From the NCBI RefSeq assembly GCF_000146325.1, contig NZ_GL397067.1:1105660-1169659 (forward strand): a stretch of DNA of 64,000 nucleotides. Reading direction: 5' to 3'. A program made the translations under genes and the position numbers. This DNA is from Pediococcus acidilactici DSM 20284 (GTDB taxonomy: Bacteria > Bacillota > Bacilli > Lactobacillales > Lactobacillaceae). Numbering within the stretch: the first letter of the stretch is position 1; the number at the start of each line of letters is the position of its first letter. The notes beneath the pieces were generated by a model that was not told the DNA's origin, did not search any database, and saw nothing but the letters and a program-made list of their open reading frames with translations. This document shows positions 1 to 7,990 of this stretch, piece by piece.

Positions 1-232
1 TACCGACGTGAATATTCCATCCGTAATCAAATTTAAAGTCACTTTCAACAAAAAAATCATTGCCCACGTCACCGAGCAGTTTTTTAAATCCTTGATTACG
101 CCGTTCGTTATCAACTTCTTGGTTCAGTTGCTGAATCCGTTGGCGAATGAATTTCCGCCGTTCAATTAATTCCGGATCAAACTGCTGATAGGGTTCTCCC
201 GCCGTCATTTTTGCTCGTTCAGTTTTACTCAT
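1..232 (-). CDS. Sugar O-acetyltransferase (maltose/galactoside acetyltransferase family), N-terminal part
   Basis: The 77 visible codons begin MSKTERAKMTAGEPYQQFDP, the N-terminal helical cap (Mac domain) typical of maltose and galactoside O-acetyltransferases. The visible part ends in YGWNIHVG, where the left-handed beta-helix (hexapeptide repeat) begins in this family. Such enzymes move an acetyl group from acetyl-CoA to a sugar hydroxyl in the cytoplasm. The start ATG at 232 follows a GAGGAAGCGG-type ribosome binding site that sits in the short gap after the NADH oxidase gene, so the two are probably co-transcribed. The catalytic His lies beyond the window, so the substrate cannot be judged. 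Confidence 0.85.
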   Translation of the reverse strand, partial: MSKTERAKMTAGEPYQQFDPELIERRKFIRQRIQQLNQEVDNERRNQGFKKLLGDVGNDFFVESDFKFDYGWNIHVG

Positions 233-261
233 CTAACATTCCGCTTCCTCACTCAATTTGT

Positions 262-1608
262 TTAAAGCAGTCCAATTTTACGTAACCCAGCTTGGGCAGC
301 CAAGTTAATAAAGTTAAACGGTCGGTCGTAATACGGCTGGAATAGCATATCCACAAACGCTAAGTCCTTAAGCGTATTCTGGTTTTGAATTGCTAGAGAA
401 ATTAGGTTGGCCGACTGTGAAACATCGTGTTTGCTATAGAATTGGGCCCCTAAAATTTGCAAACCCCTTTTTTCATAAACCATTATACTCGTTATTTTGG
501 TGGTCGACGGCATAAATTCTGGACGATAGTTATCTTCAAATAGGACATAATCAGCATCAATACCCGCATTTAACGCCCGTTGATAGGTCAAACCCGTCAT
601 CGATAAGGTGTGTCCAAAGAGAGCAATTGCCGAGGTCCCCTGAGCGCCCATTTCCGGCCACTGATTGCCAAAGATGTTGATCCCAGCTAAAGTACCCTGA
701 CGGACGGCATTCGTGGCTAAGGGGATGTATTCGGGAGTGTTGGTAGGGTTGTAATGAATAGTTCGTAAGTCACCCGCCACGTAAATGTCGGGATCCGAAC
801 TTTGTCCATATTCATTAGTGATGATTGCCCCGCGCCGGTCCATTTTCACTTCCCCACGCAATAAGTCGGTAACCGGAACGAACCCGGTCGACACAACCGC
901 CACGTCGGTAGCAAATTCGCGGCCATCTGCGGTCGTAATCAATAACTCACTGACTTTATCGGTAAATGAGACCACCTTGCTGTTGGTTTCCACCTTCACG
1001 TGGTGATCATTCAATAGTTTAATAACTTTAGCACTCAACGGGGTGTCCACGTAATTATTTAAAATATCTTCGTGGCTTTGAAAAAGGGTTACTTCGTGGT
1101 TAGTGTCCACCAAACTTTCAGCCAATTCAACGTTAACGTAACCACCACCTACTAAGGCAACTCGCCGCGCATCCTTCACTTTTTCATGTAAAAGTTGTGC
1201 TTGTTCATAATTCTTACATAACATTACCCGCGCGTGATTAACTCCCTTGATTGGCGGTAAGGACACCATTGAACCGGTACACATAATGATTTTGTCATAC
1301 TTTTCCCGCTTAACGGTGAAATCATCCATGTCTTGCACCATTAACTCTTTTTTTTGCCGGTTAATTCGGATCACGTCATGACGCAGATTTACGTGAATGT
1401 TTTCAGTACGGATGTCTTCGGCACTATCGTAAAACATATCTTCAAGTTGCTTAACCCGGCCATTTAAATACAAGGCAATCCCGCAGGAAAGAAACGAAAT
1501 GTTATCATTTCTTTCATAAATATTTACCTCGGTAGTGGGGTCTTGTCTAATAATTTCACGAACCGCAGCGGTTCCGGCATGGGTACATCCGATAATTGCT
1601 ACTTTCAT
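262..1608 (-). CDS. nox: NADH oxidase (water-forming type, CoA-disulfide reductase family)
   Basis: A 448-residue FAD/NAD(P)-dependent pyridine nucleotide-disulfide oxidoreductase. The N-terminal FAD-binding loop is GCTHAGTAAV. A single redox Cys lies at residue 42 in SFLSCGIAL, the position of the catalytic cysteine of water-forming NADH oxidases. A second nucleotide-binding fold begins at RRVALVGGGYVNVELAE, near residue 150. The FAD contact VYVAGD lies near residue 275. The C-terminal dimerisation domain is present, and the length matches the family. The role is to reoxidise NADH with oxygen and so regenerate NAD+ in a fermentative cell. The ATG follows TTAGGAGGAAAA. A CoA-disulfide reductase activity is the main alternative. 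Confidence 0.92.
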   Translation of the reverse strand: MKVAIIGCTHAGTAAVREIIRQDPTTEVNIYERNDNISFLSCGIALYLNGRVKQLEDMFYDSAEDIRTENIHVNLRHDVIRINRQKKELMVQDMDDFTVKREKYDKIIMCTGSMVSLPPIKGVNHARVMLCKNYEQAQLLHEKVKDARRVALVGGGYVNVELAESLVDTNHEVTLFQSHEDILNNYVDTPLSAKVIKLLNDHHVKVETNSKVVSFTDKVSELLITTADGREFATDVAVVSTGFVPVTDLLRGEVKMDRRGAIITNEYGQSSDPDIYVAGDLRTIHYNPTNTPEYIPLATNAVRQGTLAGINIFGNQWPEMGAQGTSAIALFGHTLSMTGLTYQRALNAGIDADYVLFEDNYRPEFMPSTTKITSIMVYEKRGLQILGAQFYSKHDVSQSANLISLAIQNQNTLKDLAFVDMLFQPYYDRPFNFINLAAQAGLRKIGLL

Positions 1609-1623
1609 TTTTCCTCCTAATTA

Positions 1624-1638
1624 GTCTATACTATAGAC
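1624..1638 (-). promoter_or_regulatory. Perfect inverted repeat in the nox leader/promoter
   Basis: GTCTATACTATAGAC is a 15-base palindrome around a central C, just upstream of the ribosome binding site of nox. It overlaps a possible -10 element (TAGTAT on the minus strand) placed 16 bases after TTGGAA. This position fits a repressor operator. The cognate regulator is not evident in the window. Confidence 0.4.
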
Positions 1639-1673
1639 AGTTTTAATATTTCCAAAAAATCTATTCCCAAAAG

Positions 1674-1736
1674 TTATCATTCCATAACAAAACAATTATA
1701 ATAGTTAATTTACGATACATCAAAAAAGGTGTATCG
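1674..1736 (+). promoter_or_regulatory. Promoter and leader dyad of the EAL gene
   Basis: TTATCA (1674-1679) and TATAAT (1697-1702) are separated by 17 bases and form a good vegetative promoter. Between them and the gene lies a dyad, CGATACA (1713-1719) and TGTATCG (1730-1736), followed six bases later by TTTTTT. The gap between stem and T run is too long for a standard terminator, so an operator or weak attenuator is equally possible. Confidence 0.45.
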
Positions 1737-1783
1737 CGATAATTTTTTGCATCACAATTCAAATTCGAGGAGTATTGTCTTTA

Positions 1784-2464
1784 ATGTTTAGATTCTTCAT
1801 CCAACCACAATTGAATACCGTTGCTCAATCCGTATTAGGTTACGAACTATTAATTAAGCAGTACCGGGACGGCGCTTGGCGAATGCCCAAATCATTTTCG
1901 GCGATTCCCGCCAAAACGATGGCCGATACCCTAATTGCCACGGTAAAAGAACTATCGTTAAAGGTCGGCTCAGTTTCCGTCAATGTTGACCGCCATCAGA
2001 TTCAAGATCAGCACCTCATCCATGCACTCATTATGGCCCAGGCTGTTTTACGACCAGTTAAGCTAGTTATTGAGTTAATTGAAGATGCAGTAAATCCCGC
2101 GGTAACTAACCAAGAACTGATTCCTACGGTACAAAACTTGAATGATTTGGGAATTCAATTCTGCCTTGACGACGTGGGTAGCGGAATTAACACTTGGCCA
2201 GAGATAAAATCGCTGTTGCCCTATACTAGTGAACTCAAGTACGCTTTACAAAATTATAAAGAGCACTTGAGTGAAACCAACGCTGAGCACCACGTTGCGT
2301 TTTGGCAAAAAATCGCCGCTGAGCATAAGATGCGTTTTATTCTTGAAGGCATCGAGGATGACCAAGACGATGCTTGGGCAGACCGAATGAAGATTGACCT
2401 ACGCCAAGGCTATTATTATGGCAAACCAGCCTTGATGAAAATTTACGATAGCGACCCTGACTAA
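1784..2464 (+). CDS. EAL-domain protein, probable c-di-GMP phosphodiesterase
   Basis: A 226-residue stand-alone EAL domain without GGDEF, PAS or membrane segment. Motif counterparts in order: ELL at 21-23 (the EAL motif, with the first Glu kept), SVNVD with Asn68, VIELIED (97-101), LDDVGSG with Asp129 and Asp130, Lys152 in ELKYAL, LEGIED (188-192) and RQGYYYGKP with Gln208. Most metal and catalytic ligands of active phosphodiesterases are therefore retained, so the inferred role is hydrolysis of cyclic di-GMP. A TTG at 1775 lies only two bases after the ribosome binding site CGAGGAG, so ATG 1784 is preferred. It stands alone between nox (divergent) and hsp20 (convergent). A PilZ protein lies at 49.3 kb. 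Confidence 0.85.
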   Translation: MFRFFIQPQLNTVAQSVLGYELLIKQYRDGAWRMPKSFSAIPAKTMADTLIATVKELSLKVGSVSVNVDRHQIQDQHLIHALIMAQAVLRPVKLVIELIEDAVNPAVTNQELIPTVQNLNDLGIQFCLDDVGSGINTWPEIKSLLPYTSELKYALQNYKEHLSETNAEHHVAFWQKIAAEHKMRFILEGIEDDQDDAWADRMKIDLRQGYYYGKPALMKIYDSDPD

Positions 2465-2530
2465 AAATATTATCAATTTCGCATAGTTTACTATAATTAG
2501 CGAGTTTTTTAACCCATTATGCCTATTAAC

Positions 2531-2640
2531 CTGGGACAGAAGCCGAGCAGCTGGTAAGCATTAACTGAAAAAATAACTATTACGCCTAAATTTGGCATAA
2601 TGGTCGTTTTTGGGTTACGCGAAACCAACTGACTTTTGGC
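2531..2640. repeat. Variable-stem palindromic intergenic element, copy 1
   Basis: It starts with CTGGGACAGAAG and ends near GACTTTTGGC. The core is an A-tract, a stem ending CGCC, loop TAAATTT, GGCATAATGGTCG and a T-tract (2568-2611). It lies between the convergent EAL and hsp20 genes. It shares its central bases with the copy near 40.38 kb. Confidence 0.7.
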
Positions 2641-2698
2641 GTTGTTAAAATTAACATCTTCAAAATAATTTCCCCTTTTTTGTTTAAAAGAACTGATT

Positions 2699-2739
2699 AA
2701 AAAAGGCGCCCACAGTTTTCCAGCTGTAGACGCCTTTTG
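2699..2739 (-). terminator. Rho-independent terminator of hsp20
   Basis: Read on the minus strand, AAAAGGCGTCTACAG pairs with CTGTGGGCGCCTTTTTT around a short loop, just downstream of hsp20. A-tracts on the other strand make it potentially bidirectional. Confidence 0.85.
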
Positions 2740-2781
2740 CTTTAAACTAGTGCGTTTCCCGCACCTTTAACAAACTAACCA

Positions 2782-3204
2782 CTATTCAATTTCAATTCCT
2801 GAACTAGAATCGTCATTGGTCTTTGGTAGTGTGATACTCAACACACCGTTATTAACCTTAGCCTTGATATCGCTTGCCTTAACCCCTGGCAAGGAGTAGC
2901 TTCTGTGCATGATTCCGTAGTTCCGTTCAGTCATGGTAACGTTGTGTTCCTTGTCTTCATGATCTGCGAAGCTATCTTTCTTAACTTCGACATTCAAAAC
3001 ACCATCTTGGTAGTTTAGCTTAATGTCCTTCTTGTCAATGCCCGGAACATCAATCTTAACATTGTAGTCCTTATCCGATTCACTAACGTCAGTCTTTAAG
3101 CTAGTTGGAGTTGCGTTCCAGCTGTCGTTGAAAAATCCACGTGCCAACCGGTCAAAGAATGGATCCCACATATCATTCCTACGATTCATCATTTCATTAG
3201 CCAT
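2782..3204 (-). CDS. hsp20: Small heat-shock protein, Hsp20 / alpha-crystallin family
   Basis: A 140-residue cytoplasmic chaperone that holds unfolding proteins. It has the Gram-positive N-terminus with WDPFFDRLARGFFND, then the alpha-crystallin beta-sandwich from about residue 38 (DVSESDKDYNVKIDVPGI). The conserved GVLSITLPK, the A-x-x-x-n-GVL motif, lies near residue 120, and the short tail ends SGIEIE, the I-x-I motif used for oligomer assembly. The start ATG follows GGAAAGGGG. It is preceded by two facing CtsR operators overlapping a consensus promoter, so heat induction through CtsR is expected. It forms a single-gene unit with its own terminator. Confidence 0.95.
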   Translation of the reverse strand: MANEMMNRRNDMWDPFFDRLARGFFNDSWNATPTSLKTDVSESDKDYNVKIDVPGIDKKDIKLNYQDGVLNVEVKKDSFADHEDKEHNVTMTERNYGIMHRSYSLPGVKASDIKAKVNNGVLSITLPKTNDDSSSGIEIE

Positions 3205-3237
3205 AAAACAAAACCCCTTTCCAAATAACCAAAATGA

Positions 3238-3263
3238 TCGATGAGGTTTTTGTTTACCTCATC
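3238..3263 (-). promoter_or_regulatory. 5'-UTR hairpin of hsp20
   Basis: GATGAGGT and ACCTCATC form a perfect 8-bp stem with a loop rich in A on the transcript, between the promoter and the ribosome binding site. It could affect message stability or temperature-dependent translation. It does not cover the ribosome binding site. Confidence 0.45.
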
Positions 3264-3276
3264 TCTTCACTTTCTT

Positions 3277-3330
3277 ATTGTAGTGCATTGGTCAAAGAAA
3301 GTCAAACTTTTTATTTGACTTTCTTTGACC
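3277..3330 (-). promoter_or_regulatory. hsp20 promoter with two inverted CtsR operators
   Basis: GGTCAAAGAAAGTCAAA (3290-3306) matches the CtsR heptad direct repeat RGTCAAA-NAN-RGTCAAA. Its exact reverse complement lies at 3314-3330 after a 7-base spacer. On the minus strand TTGACT (3300-3305) is followed after 17 bases by TACAAT (3277-3282), so the promoter-proximal box covers the -35 element. This is the classic arrangement for heat-shock derepression. The perfect palindromic doubling is unusual. Confidence 0.92.
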
Positions 3331-3410
3331 AAATTTATTTGGCAAAAAATGCCTTGATTTTGCAAATAAAAAGCACCTGAGAGTCAATTTTTTCCGATTC
3401 TACTGCTGCA
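3331..3410. other. AT-rich spacer between CtsR boxes and the tandem repeat
   Basis: No gene is seen. It holds AT-rich sequence with AAAAAGCACCTGAGAG and leads directly into the tandemly duplicated palindromic element. Confidence 0.5.
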
Positions 3411-3556
3411 TAGTCGAAACGCGTGAAAGTCATCAATTTTCTTCCGCTCCACTGCTGCATAGTCGAAACGTGTTTTGAAATCCAGCTCTCTCCGGCTAAC
3501 TAAATTAGGGACCAATTGCTTAACCCGCAATTAGTCCCTAACTTTCTATTGCTATG
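3411..3556. repeat. Palindromic intergenic element, tandem unit 1
   Basis: This is the first of two tandem units with a 146-bp period. Each unit has TAGTCGAAACGCGT, a second TAGTCGAAACGTGT 49 bases later, and a hairpin with arms AATTAGGGAC/GTCCCTAA and AATTGC/GCAATT (3502-3541). The first 130 or so bases differ from unit 2 at only two positions. Confidence 0.85.
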
Positions 3557-3727
3557 TAGTCGAAACGCGTGAAAGTCACCAATTTTCTTCCGCTCCACTG
3601 CTGTATAGTCGAAACGTGTTTTGAAATCCAGCTCTCTCCGGCTAACTAAATTAGGGACCAATTGCTTAACCCGCAATTAGTCCCTAATTCTGTTAGTCCT
3701 CAAGAGCTACCCGGATTTCAAAACACT
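3557..3727. repeat. Palindromic intergenic element, tandem unit 2, abutting ndk
   Basis: This is the second unit. Its far arm, GAGCTACCCGGATTTCAAAA near 3704-3723, reaches the stop codon of ndk and is the complement of the arm GGGTAGCTCTTGAGGACTAAC also present in the copy at 15.7 kb. The core hairpin (3648-3689) probably serves as the ndk terminator. Confidence 0.85.
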
Positions 3728-4153
3728 CTAATTTCTTTCCGGAAACCAAATCTTAATTTCTTTTTCTGCGCTTTCCCTACTATCCGAGCTGTGGACCACA
3801 TTCTTAATTGGGCCTGGTCCCCACGCCCTTGCAAAGTCGCCCCTGATTGTTCCTGGCATTGCTTCACTTGGATTCGTTGGTCCCGCCATCTTCCGGAAAG
3901 TTTCGATGATTTCATCACCCTCCGCAATGATTGCTACCAATGGGCCACTCGTCATAAATTCTTCAATTCCTGGATAATATGGTTTATCCACCAGTTGGGA
4001 ATAGTGTTGCCGAAGTTGTTCCTTAGTCGCGTTAATCATCTTTAACGCCTTAAGTTCATAACGCCGATTTTCAATTCGGGAAAGCACGTGGCCTACGTGT
4101 CCACATTGCACTCCGTCTGGTTTAATTAAAATCAAAGTTCTCTCTTCACTCAT
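3728..4153 (-). CDS. ndk: Nucleoside diphosphate kinase
   Basis: A 141-residue enzyme that balances nucleoside triphosphates by a ping-pong transfer of the ATP gamma-phosphate. It opens with TLILIKPDGVQ. The phosphorylated residue is His121 in NVVHSSDS, where the family usually has NxxHGSDS, so the Gly after His is Ser here. GTIRGDFA, which shapes the nucleotide site, precedes it. The length equals the family norm. The start ATG follows AAGGGGG. It stands alone, with a palindromic repeat directly after the stop codon. Confidence 0.93.
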   Translation of the reverse strand: MSEERTLILIKPDGVQCGHVGHVLSRIENRRYELKALKMINATKEQLRQHYSQLVDKPYYPGIEEFMTSGPLVAIIAEGDEIIETFRKMAGPTNPSEAMPGTIRGDFARAWGPGPIKNVVHSSDSRESAEKEIKIWFPERN

Positions 4154-4390
4154 ATGCGCATCCCCCTTGGATTTTCATACCCTAATTATATACTAGGAAA
4201 CGTACTCGTTATAAATTTTTCGCTCACCAAACATAATTTTTATGGGTTTATTAAGAAACACTAATTTTAGCACTTTGTGAACTTAGATTGAAGTTGATTT
4301 GAACTTCATTTTAAAGCTGTTTTAACTAAAAAATACTTTTCAAGGATGAAAAGGTCCTTAAAAAGTTGTTTTAATGTTTTGGCTTCAATA
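4154..4390. other. Intergenic region upstream of ndk
   Basis: No gene is seen. The region contains ATTGAAGTTGATTTGAACTTCA (an inverted TTGAAGTT motif) near 4290-4312. It also holds a sequence around 4320-4380 related to the flank of the copy at 22.1 kb: both carry CTTTTCATCCTTGAAAAG in opposite orientation. Confidence 0.5.
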
Positions 4391-4514
4391 GAGCCAAAAC
4401 GTGTGCCAAAAGTTAGTTTTTTCCGCTTAACCAAAAATTGGCCATGATGCCAAATTCAGGCATCATGGCCAATTTCTAGTTAATGCTCGCAAACTATCCG
4501 AATTTTGTCCCACG
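4391..4514. repeat. Variable-stem palindromic intergenic element, copy 2 (reverse orientation)
   Basis: A perfect 17-bp stem, AAATTGGCCATGATGCC (4435-4451), pairs with GGCATCATGGCCAATTT (4459-4475) around a 7-base loop. Flanks ACGTGTGCCAAAAGTTAG and GAATTTTGTCCCACG match, reversed, the arms of the copies at 7.9 and 22.1 kb. It lies 3' of the DMT permease gene. Confidence 0.85.
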
Positions 4515-4541
4515 CTTTTCTTAATTTACATTATGCTATCT

Positions 4542-5453
4542 TCAGGGCTCCGACCGGAACTTTTGAATAATCGTAATCGCTACAATCACTAAGATTGAGC
4601 CAATCAATTCGGTGATGTTGAACTTCAAGTTTAAGAACAACAAGCTTAATACAAAGGTCACTACCGGTTGCACAGCGTCCAAAATGCTAACCACTGCCGA
4701 TGGAGCAAAGTTCAAGCTATGTAACAATGCCCAGAATGGCAAGATGGTTCCGACTAAAATTACGGTAGCCATTGACAATACCAATCGCGTCGTAATTTCA
4801 GGAGTGTTAACCCACACTGGTTGGTGAATATTGAACAAAATTCCGCCAATGATTAACGCCCAACCCAAGACGATCATTGGAGAATGGTCTTTGGTGATCG
4901 GCTTAGGCAAAACAACGTAAAACGCGGCCGTTACCCCAGAGAGAATCCCCCAGATTAAAGCACTATTTGAAATTGCTAAACTATGAATATTGCCGTGGGT
5001 AATCGCCAAGAATACCCCTAACATGGCAATCACGAACGCGATTAAATCACTACGCATCGGCCGTTCGTGTTTGAAAATCAGACTGCCCAAAACAATGAAC
5101 AGCGGACTTAAGTATTGTAAAATCGTGGCCGCAGACGCGTTTCCTTCCTGCACACTCATGTAGAAGGTTAATAAATTAGCCATTAAACCAAAAATTGCGT
5201 AAGCAAATAACCATAACACGGTTCGTAATGATTTAAAAACATCAAAAATGCGCATCCGATACTTGATAAAGCTGATAATGAGTAAGAGAACTCCTGCTCC
5301 ACTCGTCCGTGCGGACAAAAACCATGAAGCCGGAATACTTTCTCCCTGAGAGATTACCTGCAATACCGTACCAGAAATTCCCCACATACAGGAAGCAATG
5401 AGGGCCCAAAAAATTCCTTTTCCCACCTGCTTGTTTGTCAAATTATTCTCCAT
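4542..5453 (-). CDS. DMT-superfamily (EamA) permease
   Basis: A 303-residue membrane protein with ten predicted helices in two EamA repeats. The first repeat starts GIFWALIASCMWGISGTVLQ and the second around SNSALIWGILSGVTAAFYVVLPK. The family exports or imports small metabolites and drugs through the cytoplasmic membrane, and the substrate is not readable from sequence. The start ATG lies after a GAGGTTACTGAG-type site. A MarR regulator is encoded just upstream on the same strand, so co-regulation is likely. The palindromic repeat follows its stop. Confidence 0.85.
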   Translation of the reverse strand: MENNLTNKQVGKGIFWALIASCMWGISGTVLQVISQGESIPASWFLSARTSGAGVLLLIISFIKYRMRIFDVFKSLRTVLWLFAYAIFGLMANLLTFYMSVQEGNASAATILQYLSPLFIVLGSLIFKHERPMRSDLIAFVIAMLGVFLAITHGNIHSLAISNSALIWGILSGVTAAFYVVLPKPITKDHSPMIVLGWALIIGGILFNIHQPVWVNTPEITTRLVLSMATVILVGTILPFWALLHSLNFAPSAVVSILDAVQPVVTFVLSLLFLNLKFNITELIGSILVIVAITIIQKFRSEP

Positions 5454-5588
5454 CTCAGTAACCTCACCAATTTATTAATTTACAATATCACTAAAAATTA
5501 TATCTAAAAAACCTTCCTTCCGTAAAGAATTAAGGCTTGATAAATAAAAAGACAGGACCTCTGCCCTGCTTCTTACGGTAGCTTTTAA

Positions 5589-6035
5589 TTAGTTATCCAT
5601 CGTGTCTTTAATAACTTCAACGATCTTATTGATGTGTTCAAGTGTCTTCAAGAAATCGTCTTTACCATAGCGTTTAGCCACGTCGTCTAACATTTCCTTA
5701 AAGATCTTATCATTTTTCCAATACATTTCGCGACCACGGTTAGTCAACGTTAAATACTTCTTCCGCCGATCTACCCGATCGCTCTTTTGTTCGATTAAAC
5801 CTAGGTCAAGTAAAGTCCCTACTTTACGTGAGATTGCACTTTTAGTTACTTCTTGTGTCTCTGCAATTTCACTCAAAGTAATTGGTTCACTACCAGATTG
5901 TTCGATTATATGCATGATCATAAACATATCAAAGGATACTTGTGGATCAGAAATTTTACTTTCGAGCAATGTTCCAATCAACTTGATACTCTTATTATAT
6001 GCTTGAGCAATAAATGAAATATCTGCTTGTTCCAT
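5589..6035 (-). CDS. MarR-family transcriptional regulator
   Basis: A 148-residue winged-helix protein. The HTH runs ITLSEIAETQEVTKSAISRKVGTLLDLGLIEQ (about 55-86), followed by the wing with SDRVDRRKKYLTLTNRGREMY. It probably regulates itself and the DMT permease gene downstream. The start ATG follows AAAGAGGAAAAATA. A vegetative promoter lies at 6086-6113. Confidence 0.9.
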   Translation of the reverse strand: MEQADISFIAQAYNKSIKLIGTLLESKISDPQVSFDMFMIMHIIEQSGSEPITLSEIAETQEVTKSAISRKVGTLLDLGLIEQKSDRVDRRKKYLTLTNRGREMYWKNDKIFKEMLDDVAKRYGKDDFLKTLEHINKIVEVIKDTMDN

Positions 6036-6085
6036 TATTTTTCCTCTTTTCTTTCTAACTCTCCAAAAACCTTAAACACTATTAA

Positions 6086-6113
6086 ATTTTAACACACTAA
6101 TAATTATAGTCAA
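6086..6113 (-). promoter_or_regulatory. Promoter of the marR gene at 5.6-6.0 kb
   Basis: On the minus strand TTGACT (6108-6113) and TAAAAT (6086-6091) are separated by 16 bases, about 50 bases before the start codon. Confidence 0.55.
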
Positions 6114-6188
6114 GGCAACGCTTAAAATGGTAACACATTAACCCGATGTTTTACAATATATTATGTTAAAAAGGTTTTATAAAACAAA

Positions 6189-7820
6189 CTATTTATCCAT
6201 ATATAGTTGTTGAACTTGTTGTTGGACTACATCATGTTTTAAAAATTCATCGTAAGTGGTATCTGCCCGTTCTACCACTCCACGATCTGAAACTTCAATA
6301 ATGTGATCGGCCGTCGTTTGAATAAATTCATGATCGTGAGAAGTCATAATAATGGAACTCTTAAACTCGGTTAACCCTTCATTTAGTGCGGTAATTGATT
6401 CCAGGTCAAGGTGATTAGTTGGGTCATCTAAAAGCAAAACGTTGGCCTTGCTTAACATCATTTTTGAAATCATGCAGCGAACCTTTTCGCCCCCGGAAAG
6501 TTTCGTTACGTTTTTCAACACGTCTTCCCCAGAAAAGAGCATCTTGCCTAAGAAACCACGTAAGAAGGTGTTGTCACTTTCTTCTTTGTCAGCGTACTGC
6601 CGCAGCCACTCGAGTATGTCCAAATTTTCGTCAGTAAAATATGGATTAATATCGCGAGGAATGTAACTACGCTCAGTAGTTTGTCCCCATGTAACCGAAC
6701 CCTCATCCGGTTCAAGTTCTCCTGCTAAGATTTGCATCATCACCGTGGTCGCTAAATCGTTGCGACTTAAGATTGCGGCCTTTTCTCCGGGACGAATTGT
6801 AAAGGTAATGTTATCCAAAATCTTTACGCCGTCAATTGATTTACTAACCTTATCAACCCGCACTAAATCATTACCTAACTCACGAGCTGGGTTAAACCGG
6901 ATAAACGGATATTTACGCGAAGATGGTTTGATGTCGTCCAGCGTAATTTTTTCCAACTGCTTCTTCCGGGCGGTCGCCTGTTTTGATTTCGAGGCGTTTG
7001 CGCTGAACCGCGCCACAAATTCTTGTAATTGCTTGATCTGTTCTTCTTTTTTAGCGTTGGCATTTTCTGCTAAACGCTTAGCAAGCGCACTAGATTCCAT
7101 CCAGAAATCATAGTTTCCCACAAACAATTCAATTTTGCCGTAATCGACGTCGCACATCATCGTGCAGACCGAGTTTAAGAAATGGCGGTCATGGGAAACC
7201 ACGATCACGATGTTCGGAAAATCTGCCAAAAAGTTTTCTAACCAGCTGATTGATTGCGGATCCAACCCGTTTGTCGGCTCATCTAGGATCAAAATATCCG
7301 GCTTGCCAAATAACGCCTGACCGAGTAACACCTTGATGCGTTGACCTTCAGTCAGTTCACTCATCTTGCTGTAATGTAATTCTTCGCCGATTCCGAGCTG
7401 TTGCAATAATTGAGAAGCTTCTGCTTCGGCATTCCAGCCGTCCATTTCCGCAAATTCTGCTTCCAATTCCGCAGCCTTCATCCCGTCTTCGTCCGAGAAA
7501 TCAGGCTTAGCATAGAGTGCGTCCTTTTCCTGCATCACTTGATACAACTTTTGGTGACCTTGAATAACGGTATCCATTACCGTAAACTCTTCGAACGCGT
7601 AGTGGTCCTGATTCAAACTCGACATCCGTTCGTTAGGCGAAATGCTAACGTTTCCCGACGTCGGTTGTAATTTTCCTTCTAAAATTTTCAAAAAGGTTGA
7701 CTTGCCGGCCCCGTTTGCGCCGATAATCCCGTAGCAATTGCCCGGGGTAAATTTTAAATTAACGTCGCTGTACAATTTTCGATCTGAAAATTGCATGCTC
7801 ATATCCGTTACAGTTATCAT
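6189..7820 (-). CDS. ABC-F family ATPase (YkpA/YbiT-like)
   Basis: A 543-residue soluble protein with two ABC domains and no membrane segment, as in ribosome-associated ABC-F proteins. Domain 1 has Walker A GANGAGKST, a degenerate signature LTEGQ, and LILDEPTNGLD. The linker is charged (AKKEEQIKQLQEFVARFSANASKSKQ). Domain 2 has a degraded Walker A (ILSRNDLATTVMM) but an intact LSGGEK and LLLDDPTNHLD. A decayed second P-loop is typical of the YkpA branch. ATG 7820 follows TGGAGGAAATCA. A longer reading frame upstream runs through a palindromic repeat and is not credible. Confidence 0.9.
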   Translation of the reverse strand: MITVTDMSMQFSDRKLYSDVNLKFTPGNCYGIIGANGAGKSTFLKILEGKLQPTSGNVSISPNERMSSLNQDHYAFEEFTVMDTVIQGHQKLYQVMQEKDALYAKPDFSDEDGMKAAELEAEFAEMDGWNAEAEASQLLQQLGIGEELHYSKMSELTEGQRIKVLLGQALFGKPDILILDEPTNGLDPQSISWLENFLADFPNIVIVVSHDRHFLNSVCTMMCDVDYGKIELFVGNYDFWMESSALAKRLAENANAKKEEQIKQLQEFVARFSANASKSKQATARKKQLEKITLDDIKPSSRKYPFIRFNPARELGNDLVRVDKVSKSIDGVKILDNITFTIRPGEKAAILSRNDLATTVMMQILAGELEPDEGSVTWGQTTERSYIPRDINPYFTDENLDILEWLRQYADKEESDNTFLRGFLGKMLFSGEDVLKNVTKLSGGEKVRCMISKMMLSKANVLLLDDPTNHLDLESITALNEGLTEFKSSIIMTSHDHEFIQTTADHIIEVSDRGVVERADTTYDEFLKHDVVQQQVQQLYMDK

Positions 7821-7860
7821 TGATTTCCTCCATATACTAACAAAAGGCAAAAATAAAAGA

Positions 7861-7990
7861 GAGTGGGACAAAAGTCGGTATTTACGAGCATTAACTGAAT
7901 CCCCCATTAATCGCAATCTAGGCGGTTGATGGGGGATTTGGTTAAGCAGAACAAACTGACTTTTGGCACACGTTCTGGCACTGTTAAAGT
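7861..7990. repeat. Variable-stem palindromic intergenic element, copy 3
   Basis: It opens GAGTGGGACAAAAGTCGG. The core pairs AATCCCCCATTAATCGC (7898-7914) with GCGGTTGATGGGGGATT (7922-7938) through two G-T pairs. It closes with GGTTAAGCAGAACAAACTG and TTTTGGCACACGTT. It lies 3' of the purine permease gene. Confidence 0.85.

Noticed and set aside
3411-3727. CRISPR array from the repeated TAGTCGAAACG motif
   Set aside because: Only two units are present, spacers are also repeated, there is no cas gene, and the unit carries its own hairpin.
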